Under the pieces are notes generated by a model, which had not been told where the DNA came from, did not search any database, and worked only from the letters and a program-made list of their open reading frames with translations. Both the position numbers and the translations under genes were made by a program. A stretch of 64,000 bases of DNA from Antedon mediterranea (Eukaryota; Echinodermata; Crinoidea; Comatulida; Antedonidae), in the NCBI RefSeq assembly GCF_964355755.1, contig NC_092670.1, positions 34,089,795 to 34,153,794 on the forward strand. The letters are read 5' to 3'. Below, one piece after another: positions 42,583 to 57,500 of this stretch. Every line of letters starts with the position of its first letter. The first letter of the stretch is position 1.

Positions 42583-45500
42583 CTAGATAAAGAAAAGAGA
42601 CTTTTATTATTTCATTTATCTAAAAAAAGGTATTAAAAGACATCTAATTTTAAGACTTCATTTCGACGAAGCTGTTATGTAATAATGTGATTGTCAATAA
42701 TGATGAGACACTCAAATATTTAAAGCTTTTGGGTGTGGTGCCTTTTCTGTTACTGTTAATATTGGATGGTGGTCAAATAAGTCTGGAAATAGACTATACG
42801 AAGTAACCAGTTAGTTTATATTTTTTTTTGGAAATAAATTTATTAAATTGAATCCCAAACTTGGGTTACACAATGTGACCCAGTTGATATTTGGTCTTTA
42901 ATATCCTTTTATTAATCACTGCCAAACTTACAATTCACTCCATCATAGTTCCCTTGGCAATAGCACACATAGGACACAAAATCGTCTCCAAAGGTACAAA
43001 ATCCGTCATTTTGACATGGCTCTGATGCACATGGGTCGAAGTAGCTGCTGCTGCTGGTATCAACATCGGAAAATTCTGAAGTATAAAAAGTATAATGTAA
43101 TATACTGCACTTACTTGGTCACCTTGTCACCTGTTCTGTAAATACTGTAGTCTTACAGAGGAATATTGAAACCCCATGGCTCATGAAAACGTAAGTTCTA
43201 GGATACTGCATATTCTTGCATACTCTAGTCAACATATTTACCATACACCACTTATGGCCAATTTATAAATACCTATTGACTTAAGTGAAATACTTAATAT
43301 TTAAGAGAAAAGTTGTATCTCACTTAAGTGTCATATGTAAATATGTCACTGGCCCGCAGAAACATTATTTCGATTTCAACGTGAGATCGTGGGTTCAAAT
43401 CCAACGCTAATCATATTGCTTGTATCCTTAGGCAAGACAATTTACTTATATTTTCCTCCCTCCACCCAGGTGTACAAACGTGTACCTGGTAAGATCAAGA
43501 CACAACTTTGCGCTGATTATGGGGGAATGTTTCCATAAGTGTTTGATCTAAAAATAACCTGGGTAATAATACTGTATGTACACCATTTAGTGGTTTCACA
43601 ACATTTTTAAATCCAGAATATTATTATGATTATTATTATCCTTACCTTGACAACGATCTCCAATGAATCCTTCAATGCACGTACACTGATAACTCACTGA
43701 TTGTCCATCAGTAACAGAGTTACATGTTCCACCGTTAAAACAAGGATTTGACAGACATGGGCTCTGCAATTGACCTAAAATATAAGCATACATGAAATTT
43801 GTCTAATTTTTATCCAGTTGGTGTTGATTGGATAGGATTTGGGCTGTTCAAGAAGAATTCGACCTGTTCACCATTCCCAGAAGTAGAAAGACTCTTAATA
43901 AAATAGAGTAGTATCCTATCCTAACTTATATACTGTATAAATATCAATGCATACACCAAGAATCTTTCATTACATTATAATAAGGGTGTTTAACCGAAAT
44001 AATGTATACCAAAGGCTTTATGAAATAATGGAATCAAATGACAGTAGTGAGATTATGTGTTTGTTGGAATAAAGATTATTTATTGTTTGAAGGTTTGCGT
44101 GGCGAAACCAAATGTTGTCAAAGCATATTGATCGAAACGTCGAGAAACTCAATCAGTTCTTTTCAGAACTAATACATGTGGTGTACCGCAAACTTTATAT
44201 CAACATATAAAGATTATTATTTAAAGAAAAAAAAGAGATGATAACTTTAAATTATCGACGTTATCGTGGACAAAAATCTAACATACAAACATATAAAGCA
44301 AGCATTTTTGTACAATAATTTGCAGGATAACAACACACAGGATAAAATTCAAAACTATTGAATGTTAATCTAATCGGCTATACTTACAATGATGGCCATA
44401 GTAATCATTGGCACAGTTGCATACGTAACTGTTTAATTGACTAAGCTGACATTCTCCGCCATTTTGGCAAGGTCCTGATGAACACGGATCAACCACTAAC
44501 AAAAACAGAATATTGATAAATGGTGATATTGAAAAATTACTTTCTACTCTTATTCACAAAATAAGTGCTACAGAACTGTAAGGTCGCCATCTAGTACTAC
44601 TTTAAAATGTCACATCCAGAATATGTATATGTTACATCAATTAAAACTAGATTTGAACTCATCACTATGGATTATGGACGTCACTATAAAAAATGCGCCT
44701 GAATTGTAAAATTCGAATTGCTCGTATGACATGATTTTAAGCCGAAATTGTTTAAAAGTTAGCAAAATTACTAGAAAAGGCTGGAAAAACATAATTCACT
44801 GTGCGTGTAAATATTTGCGCACATGGACATTTTTACATGCTTTAAATGACATGAAACATGTAGAAAATTGATTAGAAATTGATTTGTTGCACTTCAAAAT
44901 TTTTAACGTACATACGCGCGTAACTTTGTGTGAAACATGACAATTTTTTCTACAGAAAGTTGGAGCATGATATAAATGACACTTTTACTAAGTTTCAATT
45001 TAAATTGTTATATGTTAAATACGCCAAATTCATAAAATCACGCGTAACTTACGCTGAGTGACTCTAAAGTCATAAAACAAAGTTTCCTGCACATCTACAG
45101 TTAGGTCAATCTTCTGACAAAGTTTGTTGACAAGAATTAGAGATACACATGCCACAAAATTCGGGGAAAGAGGAATGAAAGAGAATAAAAAAATATTCTG
45201 ACAATAACAAGGTGTTATCCGCAAAGGGCGGATATCCAATAATACATACCTATTACGTCTTCACAATAGTTTCCTGTATAGCCTACTAAACACTCGCATT
45301 CAAACACTGCAGTGGGGTCTTGTCCAGGTGGCTCAAGAATACTTGAGGTGCAAATTCCTCCATTCTTACAAGTAGTTTGTGAGCAAGGGTCCATTATCTC
45401 GCCTAATGTAAATAGACAATTAAGATCTTGTCATCTCAATTATAGTATATAAATAACTAAATATAACTATGCAAATAATAACAAATACAAAGAACCATAT

Positions 45501-48500
45501 ACAAGTGATTAAATTAGCATTTAAATAAAACACAATTATATGATTGTTTAAGATATAAAGTCTAGGACCAGTGTTACAAGGGGATAACCACCTATCTGAT
45601 AGGACAGTCAATTCACTGGTAATTCTTGGCCACATTGCCTAAATACATACAATTTTTAAAAAAATAAAATACAAGGGTGTTCATTTTAAGACTGGGTTGA
45701 GTGAGTGGCAATTGATATTGATCTGTTTGTCTTGTTTGATGAATGTGATTTTTTTGTGTATCCTGACTTAACTTTAGGCCCCTGTGGCTAGCTGTATTCA
45801 TCATTCACACTTAGAAACACCCGAAAAATCTATCTATTGTGAATACAATTTAGGGGGAAATACTTATATATTTATTGAGTTGAGTGAAATACCTAATATT
45901 TAAGGGTAATATCTCACTTAAGTGTGAATGGTGAATACATTCTACTTTGTCTGAAAAAAAAAGATGTTATGTTAAAAAAAATAGATAAAAAAAAGTGACT
46001 TACAATTATCTCCCAAATATTCGTTTGTACATCGACATTCATATATTATTGAATCAATTTTATCGCAAATTCCATTATTTAGACATGGTTGAGAGGAACA
46101 AGGGTCCACGGCTTAGGAAAAGAAAACAATTAGAAAACATAAATGGTTGTTTGCATATGGTAACACTTTTTAGTATTTAATAATAATTTTGAAGGCAAAA
46201 ACATACCCTTTTCACAATAATCTCCAGTATATTCTTGTGTACAATCGCATACAAACCCTGAAGCTTGTCCAGCGACTACATTGCAGGCAGCTCCATTCTC
46301 ACAAGGAGATGGTAAACATGGGTTATCTATTTCACCTGAGATAATTTTATAAAAATAACAAGTTTTAAAACACAATCAAAATGTACAGTATACTATAAAG
46401 CTGAAAATCATGTCTAAAAACAATTATTATTCCAATTATATCGATGAAAAAAGTCAAACTATATGGAATTACTTACAATTGTCTCCCAAATACCCTTCAG
46501 TACAATCACACTCATACGTTAATGAATCAATTTTATTACAAAGTCCATTATTTTGACATGGTTGAGGTGAACATGGATCCAACTCTTAAGAAAAGAAAAT
46601 CATAATAGAACATAAATAATTGTTTGACCTTGAAAGATCTCAAATCTGTTCCGTCAAATCCTACATTAGTTGGTTATTTGGCCGCTTTTGTTAATATCCA
46701 ATTTACAGCAGGTGGAATGTTTGTAATTATTACTACTATATATGATGTGGAAAAAATGGTATAATGCTGATGATAATATAGAATTAATAATATAATATTA
46801 TTTTCAATTTATATAGTGCCATTCCAACAAGCATTGCTCATCGCGCTGAGATGTTACACTTTTCATTTCAACTACATGTTTCTTCCCTAAGGGTCACGTC
46901 ATGTCAGTGCTGCCAATACATTTGTCTGTTGTGTGAGCTAGAACACTGGGGTAACCCTCTACTCGTCTAAAAAGACGTACTAGCTTATTTGTGTACACTA
47001 GACCTACGGTTTAGTCTCCTTATGGCTATGATTACGGTTTCACTGTCTTAACCGTTCGACCACTCACTCATGACATACAACTAAACCTTGTTATTTTCGA
47101 CCAAGATCAGAGTGATTCTGCTGTCAGTAAACGTGTATATCTATAATTTTATCAATTTGATGTAAATGATTACATAAGATGCAACTATGAAATACTGCAT
47201 ACTACGTCAGACCATGTACCTTTATCACAAAATTCCCCCTCATAGTCTTCAGTACATTCACATACAAACTCTATAGGTGATTGTTGTCCAGGGCCTGTGG
47301 TGCAGACAGCTCCATTTTGACAAGGATATGATGAACATGGGTTCCTTATTCCACCTGAAATAAAGGAGAAAAAATAATATATTATAATGTAAGTGAAATT
47401 TATGACCTAAAACATGTTTTAAAGATGTATTGTCCCCCAAAGACATGAAAAATGAAGACTTAATTAAATCAGACTACGAATATGTTATTTTGTAGTTTTA
47501 ATAAAGTTAATCACTTCCATAGAAAAAAAATAAATAAATAGTTAAATTCAACCAAAAATCCATTGACTGGCAGCCAATTTGACCATTTTTTGCTTTAAAT
47601 TACATTTTTTCAGGTTAATATATTTTTTTTCCATCCAATTTTTGGTCAAAGTGGATTATGTTACATTAACTTGGAATATTCAACAAAAATTTGTTTACAA
47701 ATTAGTTTTTTCAGGGGGACAATACATCTTTAATCTAATTGCTGAAGAAGAAGAATATTTGAAAATAAAATTCACCTGTGATAAAATAACATAAAAGATT
47801 TTGTATTGAAAATAGCTTTAATTTTTTAAAAACAATATAAATTTAAAAAAAACAAACTTACAGTTGTCTCCTAAGTAACCCTCACTACATTTACATGTAT
47901 AAGTTGTTGAATCAATCATAACACATTCTCCAGCATTCAGACACGGTTGTGATTTACAAGGATCCACAACTATACCACAACAAAGAATATTATAAATAAA
48001 AGCAAATGTGTAAGTATAGATTATAAATAATATTAAGTAAACGACAATAGCAAAAACCCGGCCAGATCGAGAATCGTACGTACCGTCATCACAATTTTCG
48101 CCCTCATAGTCTTTAGTACATTCACATACAAACTCTAGGGCTTCTTGTTGTTCTACAGAGAATGAGTTGCAGGTTCCTCCATTATTACAGGGAGATGATG
48201 AACATGGCTCAAATACCTGACCTGGTTTAAACAAGAATAAAATGTATTAACAAAATTCACTGAGATATTCTGATACTCTGAGATATTCTGAAGTAAAGGC
48301 CCTCTCAAGGCGTGACAGTGCCTGCTATTATAAATTAACTTACAAAAGCTTCCAAAATACGCTTCAGTACAACTACATGCATAACTTGAGAAATCAATCA
48401 TATGACATTCTCCACCATTCAGACACGGTTGTGATTTACAAGGATCCACAACTAAACATAAAACACAATAAAAAGTAAATAAAATAAGTGTGTTTGAAAA

Positions 48501-51500
48501 AAATGGCTGTGGTCATGTTACAAATTGTGAGTTAAAGATATATTGTCCCCCTAAAAAAATATTTTTTTAAATTTTTTTATGTTATTTTAATGTCACATAA
48601 TAGTTATTATTGGGTCTCAAAAAAATTTATTTACCTGAGAAAAATGTAATTTAAAGCAAAAAATGGTCAAATTGTCTGGAAGACAATGAGTTTTTGGGTA
48701 ATTTAACTGTTTATTTTGTCTTTTTATAGGTGAAATAATTTTTCCCCCATTTTTTTTCTTATGGAAGTGAACAACTTCATTAAAACTGCAAAATGGCCTA
48801 TTCAAAGTCCGATTTTAAAAATCTTTATTTTTCATGATTTTGGGGGACAATACATCTTTAAGAGTTTTCAAAACAATATATACTATCTGTTAACATAGTA
48901 CTCCTAAAAAGTAGTAAAGCTCTTTGCTATTTTTCTTCTGACTGTGTGTGTATAAATATGTATATATACAGTATATATGTTATATAAATCCAAAGGCAAA
49001 TTACTGAAAATAATGACAATGCTGTGGGTATCAGTGGCTGGATCTCAATGGAGATACAAAATAACCTAAGCAAAAAGCTAAATAAACGATAAAGTAAAAT
49101 AGCCAGAAAAATTAGCAGAGCTTTCAGGCAAAACTAGCCCGTCTGAATGTTTATATTCGTGCAATAGTACAAATAATGGCATTTGGTGAATGATGAAAGG
49201 TTATATATCAACTCGGCTGTCACCTCATTGAAATATAACCTTTCATCATTTACCTCATGCCAATATTTGTACCATTACACTCAAAAACATTCATTATTTG
49301 AATAATATACAATATAAATAGTTGAGTAACAAACTCTGAACAGTCTAGCGATAGTGCTGTCAATGGTAAGAAAATTGAAAGTGAGCCAGAGTGAAAAGAC
49401 AGCCATACTCAAAATAGGTCTGTAAAACCATACCTTCATCACAATAGTCTCCTGTGTACTCATCTGTGCAAAAACACACAGCCTCTGGTGGTGATTGTCC
49501 AGGGCGAGTGGTGCAGCTACCTTGATTTTGACAAGGAGATGGTGAACACGGGTCCAACATCTCACCTTAATAATATATATATATATAAACAAATTAAATT
49601 CACCATGTCTGAAAACTAAATACCAAATGAGAAACAACAAGAACATAATCAATTAATTAGACATCCATCCCCAAAAAAAATAACAATACTCACAGATAAA
49701 TAATTAAAAACATTTAAGTACTTTAGGTTAACTATCTGCAAAAATGTTCAAAACCACTAAAAATGGACAAAAAGTGTTTACGAAATAGTACATACATACA
49801 TAGTACACAAGAAATGACAAGACACTATTATGACTTCATTTATTAATCATGAAAATGTGTAAATATAATATCACCAGTAGATATCATTTTTCTGCTTGGT
49901 AGAACTAATTCCAAATGATACATGATATGTAATAACCCTATATTGCAAGAATACAATCAAGTGCATTATAATATAAAAATATAAATATATATAAACTATG
50001 ATACATTATTGTAAACAAATCTCCTAAACCTAAAATATTTTTTATTCTTTTGTGATAATAACAACTATACAGAAGAATGTCATAGTAAAGCTCCGCTTCA
50101 TAGGATGGAAGAAGTCACCAGAAAGAAATACCAAATTCAGCTAATGCACTGTAAATTCATTCTTTCTTCTCATTGTCTTTCTGCAACCATTATTGGATTT
50201 ATACCTCTTATATAACATAATTGATACTTACATTTGTCACCTAAATAACCTTCAGTACAATGACACATGTACGTAGAAAGATCAATCATGTCACATTGAC
50301 CGTTATTTTGACATGGTTGTGATGAACAGGGATCAACAACTGAAAAAGAAAATGCAATATTGAACTCGTTTAATAAAAGGTTTTGTTTCACTAGGGACTC
50401 CGAAAACGTGTAAACATTGTGATCATCGTTGGCATTGTGATTCATTTCGATAGTTCAAAATTTGACATTGTTTCTTTTTTTTATTTCATATGCATCCAAC
50501 AGCGAGTAACTCGCCAATTACAGGATGGATACATTATTTTATAATTTATCATGTTTATAAATTAAGTCTCATTTGAGATTTGGGGAGCGAAGTTCAAGAG
50601 TCGTGAGTTACAACCCCGGCACTAGGTCAGGATTGAACCCTGGCACTACAGTAGGTCAGGATTGGACCCTGGCACTAGGTCAGGATTGGACCCTGGACCT
50701 CGGGATTGGAAAGCAAGCATGTTAACCACCAAGCTACAGCTCCACTACAATTGGGTACATCCCTTTGTCTATATATCAATGCTTAAGGATTTTAGCCTTC
50801 TTCAAAACTGTAACGTACCATCTTCACAGAACGTCCCGGTATATTCTTCTGTACACTCACAAATAGCCTCTAAGATTGATTGTTGTCCAGGGCCTGTGGT
50901 GCAGGCAGCTCCATTTTTACATGGAGATGGTGAACATGGGTTCCTTAATTCACCTTAAGTAAGAAATTGGAAAAGAAATAAAATACAATCACAACAATAC
51001 AATTAAATTTATGCTAATAGAGAATGTCAGAAGGTTTAATAAATAGATGGTTGCATACAGTATTTAAGAAATTGTATAAAGCTCTGTCTCCACTACCAAA
51101 CTAGTTTAACAAAAAAAAGTGTGATGTACCCAAATATGGTAGTGATACGCCCAAATATGTTAGTCTTCTGACATCACCGTGTCAATTAAAATTGTTAAAA
51201 TTAAGAATAAAAAAAGCATACTTACAATCGCTTCCCAAATACTCTTCAGTACAACTACATGTATAAGTTGAGAAATCAATCATATTACATTCTCCACCAT
51301 TCAGGCATGGTTGTGATTTACAAGGATCAACAACTAAAAAGAACAATTTATGAGATGTCATACAATAATCTGAAGTATTCTGCATTAGAAAAAGCAACTA
51401 GAACTAATATTGGTAAAGTAAACAGTATCTCATTTTTTTAAAGCAATACAGTACTTAAGGACATAATTAAAGATATTAATATGCAAAAACATGCCTATTT

Positions 51501-54500
51501 CACAATATTCTCCAGTATATTCTTCTGTACATGCACATACAGGCTCTAAGAATGATTGTTCTCCAGGACGTGTGTTGCAAGCTGCTCCATTTTTACAAGG
51601 AGTTGGTAAACATGGGTTCCTTATTTCACCTAAAATTAAAAAATGAAGAAAATGTATACTATATGTTCACAAACAGATCTTTTAGTCCGATTTTTGATGT
51701 AAAAATAAAAATAAGTTACTTACAATCGCTTCCCAAATACTCTTCAGTACAACTACATGTATAAGTTGAGAAATCAATCATATTACATTCTCCACCATTC
51801 AGACACGGTTGTGATTTACAAGGATCAACAACTAAAATTTGTTTAAACAAATTACTTACTTATTAATTATCCGCATTCAAATTTTAATCATAGTGAAATT
51901 ATCAAAAAAGTTATCTGGAGTATTTATTACCTTGACTGAATATGAACAAAAGTCCTGACACATGAGCCAAAATATGTACATCATGCTTACAATATTGTTT
52001 AAAATAGTTACATACCTTCATCACAATATTCACCAGTGTATCCCTCCGTGCAATGGCATACAACCTCCAAGGAGGAAGATCCAGGACCAGAATGCATTGT
52101 GGTACAAGTTGCTTCATTCTCACAAGGAGATGGAACACATGGATTCCTTAATTCACCTAATTAAAAAAAATTTTAATTTTAAAGTAGGAAAAAAAACTAG
52201 GATATTGATATTAAATTGTATAAATATACCCAATATACAAGATCCTTTGTTAGGCATTGATCACGGAGGCGAAATACATAGGCTAATAAAATAAAATCGC
52301 AAAATAAACGAAATAGTTGGAAATGTAAAATTGCAAAAATGAGGGCAGCAAAGATTGTGGGCTTTACAGTATAATCAACTTGAGCAGTCATTAGCGATTT
52401 CATGCATTGTCTTTCTTAATGGTGGCCATCATGTTCACAGAAAACATAATATAAAACAAGTCATTGGGAGTGGAGTTGTTTTTTCCATGATAAAAATCCT
52501 GAAATCTGACAGGATTTGACTCCAGGACAATGTGATAGTTAGTCAACTTATAACCACGATTAAAGCCACAACTTGGTACATTGTGCATTGATCAGGTGAA
52601 GCATCAGAGCCAAAATGAGTAAAAACTAAACTCATATAATAAGAATCTGGGAAAAATACAAATTAACCAACCCTCTTTTTTACTTGCACCCCTTTAGTCA
52701 GATTGTAAGATCATGCAATGAACATATCGAAATATACTTACAATTGTCACCTTTATACTCTTCAGTACAGTGACACATATAAGTTGATGAATCAATCATG
52801 TCACACTGACCGTTATTTTGACAGGGATTCGATTCACAAGGATCTACAACTACATACAATAACAAAAGGAACATTACTCCAACTCTTTAGCTAACTAAAC
52901 TCAAACTCTGTCTACACTATCAAATTATTTTGACAAAAGAAGTGTGGTGCCCAAATATGGTAGTGATATGTCATCGTGTCCACATAAAGTTTTATAGTGT
53001 AGACAGAGCTTACAAATGTTCAAACGAGTTTGAACGAATAAAACACAAATAGTATACAAAACATTAAAATTGATGTAAAAAACATACCTTGATCACAAAG
53101 CTTTCCAGTGTATCCTTCTATGCAAGTGCATTCAAATTCAAATGGAGTTTGTTGGCCTGGTGGGCTAGCATTAAGTATGTCACAGAACAGAGCATTAACA
53201 CAAGGGGAGGGCATGCATGGGTTCACTAACTCACCTACAAAAAAAAATTAAACAAAACTTAATACTTAAATTTCTTTATAATACAATTCAATAATTCATA
53301 AAACATATAAATATTTTTAAAACACGGTACCCAGAGTCGTTGCTTTTGGGGATTTTAAAGGAATGCTCTTAGATTTAAAATATGTGAACAAAAACTAATA
53401 AACATTTAGAGAAAAATATTTTTAGATTTGTCTAACAATAGAGGAATTTCTATGGGTTCATTTCATGTTGAATGACATGAGAGAACAGAATTGTTGAATG
53501 AAGAACAGGTACTTACAACTGTCACCCAAATACTCTTCAGTACAGATACAATTGTACGTTGTTGAATCAATCATATCACAGTCGCCACCATTCAGACATG
53601 GTTGTGATTTACAAGGATCAACAACTTAGAAGAAAAAGCACAATGACTATGAGTGTTTGTCTAAGACAAATAACAAAAGGATGTTATAAAAGGGTGTTAA
53701 TACTATAATTATTTAAAACCAAAACATACCTTCATCACAATATTCTCCCTCATAGTCTTCAGTACATTCACATACAGCCTCATAACGTGATTGTTCTCCA
53801 GGACGTGTGGTGCAAGCAGCACCATTTTTACAAGGAGATGGTGAACATGGGTTCCTTATTTCACCTGAGATAAAATAAATAAATTAATGTACTCTAAACT
53901 GAAAAAAAAATACTTTAAAACATCTTTTATTCCAAATTTATTTATTTATTCTACCTATAATAATAATATTTTAAAGAAAACTTAAATGTTTATGAAGAAG
54001 AAGAAAATTAAGTTACTCACAATTGCTTCCCATATACTCTTCAGTACAACTACATGTATAAGTTGAGAAATCAATCATATTACATTCTCCACCATTCAGA
54101 CACGGTTGTGATTTACAAGGATCAACAACTAAAAAGAACAATTTATCATATCTAGGGCTATTAATGCAGCTCTGACATGGGAATTTGAATTTGAAATTTA
54201 ATATAAAAACTCTTTGTCTAAAATATAGTAATCAATATTACTTCAACAAAACCAATACCTTCATCACAATATTCTCCCTCAAATTCTTGTGTACATTCAC
54301 ATACAGCCTCATAGAATGTTTGTCCAGATACTGTGGTGCAGGCAGCTCCATTTTTACAAGGAGATGGTGAACATGGGTTTCTTAATTCACCTGAAATTGA
54401 AGAGAAAAATGAATAATATATTACGAAAGTAAAACTTATAAACTAAAACATATTTGATACTAATTTTTTATGAAGAATGAGAAAATTTAAAATAAAATTA

Positions 54501-57500
54501 CTTACAATCCTCTCCCAAATACTCTTCAGTACAACTACATGTATAAGTTGAGAAATCAATCATATTACATTCTCCACCATTCAGACAAGGAGATGATAAG
54601 CATGGGTTTCTTAGTTCACCTGAAATAAAGGAGAGAAACTAAAATGTATGTTTATATAACTGCCCTAAAAATAAAAAAATAACATCCGGGATCCCGCCGG
54701 AATCCTGATTACCCATCGCCGTACCAGGATTTTCATCGGGAGTCATAAAAAATCAGGATTTTTGGTCGGGATCCTGATAGACGTCCTGATCGTTTGAGAA
54801 TCCTGATTACCCATCCCGTACTGGGATTTTTGGTCGGAAATGTCAGGATCCGGAACGACGTCCCAAGTTTGTTTTTGAATCCCTATTACATATACCATAC
54901 CGGGATTTTCAGGATCAAATATCCCGTTTTGTCCATGAAAACTCAGTATTTTTATCTGAATTCGTGAAACAACAAGATTTTCCAATCATAGATATCCCGT
55001 TTCTCATTTTTTATTTGAACGAGATCCTGAATGCTAGAATTCCTACAGTAAAATATGAGACTTTGACTAAAACATCCGTTTGTTGTTGGTTTCCATAACG
55101 TAAAACAACACAGCATCTTTTATTCCCAATGTTGATAAAGAAAAAAAAAATAAAATTATAACAATTACTCACAATTGCTTCCCAAAAACTCTTCGGTACA
55201 ACTACATGTATAAGTTGAGAAATCAATCATATTACATTCTCCACCATTCAGACACGGTTGTGATTTACAAGGATCCACAACTTTAAGAAAGACAATCATA
55301 AACCGATATAAATTCAAAAGAGAATACAATACTTGTAAGAATATGTTAATTTCAACAATTTATGCAAAAACATACCTTTATCACAATATTCTCCCTCATA
55401 ATCTTCAGTACATTCACATACAAACTCTAAGGTTTGTCCAGATACTGTAGTGCAGACAGCTCCATTTTTACAAGGAGATGATGAACATGGATTTCTTAAT
55501 TCACCTGAAATAAAATGTATATTATATAACTGTATATAACGTAACTAAAACAACTTGTCTTAAAACAACTTTTATTCTCAATGTTTATAAAGAACAAAAT
55601 ATAAAACCATATAAATTACTTACAATCGCTTCCCAAATACTCTTCAGTACAACTACATGTATAAGTTGAGAAATCAATCATATTACATTCTCCACCATTC
55701 AGGCATGGTTGTGATTTACAAGGATCCACAACTATATAGAAATAAAATCATAAAACCGATATAAATTCAAAAGAGAATACAATACTTGTAAGAATATATG
55801 TTAACTTCAATAATTTAAGTAAAACATACCTTCATCACAATATTCTCCCTCAAATCCTTCAGCACATATACATACAGCCTCTAATGGTGTTAGTTCTCCA
55901 GGACGTGTGGAGCAAGTAGCACCATTTTTACAAGGAGTTGGTATACATGGGTTCCTTATTCCACCTGAAATAAAGGAGAGAAAAAATAATATATTATGTA
56001 AGTGAAATTTATGACCTGAAACATGTTTTAATCTAATTGTTGAAGAAGAAGAATATTTGAAAAAAATTTTCTTACAATCGTCTCTCAAATTATACTCTTC
56101 GGGACAACCACATGTATAAGTTGTTGAATCAATCATAGCACATACTCCACCATTCAGACACGGTTGTGATTCACAAGGATGCACAACTAAAATGATAAAT
56201 TTATCAGATGTCATACAATATTCTGAAGAATTTCACATTAGAGATGCAAACATATATAGGGCTATATGGTGAAGACCTGACAGACACTGAACTAGAAATT
56301 TAGTGTACAAAATCAAAATGTTTGTCTACTAAAAATACAGTATAGAACTTTGAAAAAGTTAATATTACTTTAACAAAAGCAAAACATACCTTCATCACAA
56401 TATTCTCCCTTAAATCCTTCAGCACATATACATACAGCCTCTAATGGTGTTAGTTCTCCAGGACGTGTGGAGCAAGTAGCACCATTTTTACAAGGAGTTG
56501 GTATACATGGGTTCCTTATTCCACCTGAAATAAAGGAGAGAAAAAATAATATTATGTAATTGAAATTTATGACCTGAAACACGTTTTAATCTAATTGTTG
56601 AAGAAGAATAATATTTGAAAATAAAATTACTTACAATCGTCTCTCAAATTATACTCTTTGGTACAAATACATGTATAAGTTGTTGAATCAATCATATTAC
56701 ATTCTCCACCATTCAGACACGGTTGTGATTTACATGGATCCACAACTATATCAAAACGAAAAAAAAAAATCCAATACAATTTTGTGTACAGAATATAATA
56801 TTATAAATATAGTTAAGTAACGATGAAACAATTTGTGTTAGGAAAAAAAAGAAAAAACCTAGACTGAAAATATTGAAGAATGACTGTAGTTAGGTAACAT
56901 GTACAAAACCCCCAAAAAAAACATACCTTCATCACAATATTCTCCCTCATAGTCTTCAGTACATTCACATACAAACTCTAAGGTTTGTCCAGATACTGCG
57001 GTGCAGACAGCTCCATTTTTACAAGGAGATGATAAACATGGGTTCCTTATTTCACCTGAAATAAAAGAGAGAAAATATATATATTATGTATATTATGTAA
57101 GTGAAATATATATAACCTAAAACATATTATATTCTAATTGTTTAACATTTAAAGGTAAAATTACTTACAATCACTTCCCAAATACTCTTCAGTACAACTA
57201 CATGTATAAGTTGAGAAATCAATCATATTACATTCTCCACCATTCAGACACGGTTGTGATTTACAAGGATCCACAACTATAAAGAACAATTTATCAGATG
57301 TCACAAACTATTCTGAAGAATTCCACATTAGAGATTAAAAAATATCTAAGGCTATTTGATGTGAAGATCAGAATCTGACATGGAATTTGATTTGGAAATT
57401 TAGTATTTTAAATCACAATATTTTTCAGAAATACAGTATAGTTATTATGACTTCAAGTCAAAACATACCTTCATCACAATATTCTCCCTCATAGTCTTCA

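Noticed and set aside
54743-54985. 80-codon minus-strand frame in the GGATCCTGA-rich insert
   Set aside because: Its composition follows the short repeats, no domain is recognised, and it breaks the EGF exon order if taken as coding.
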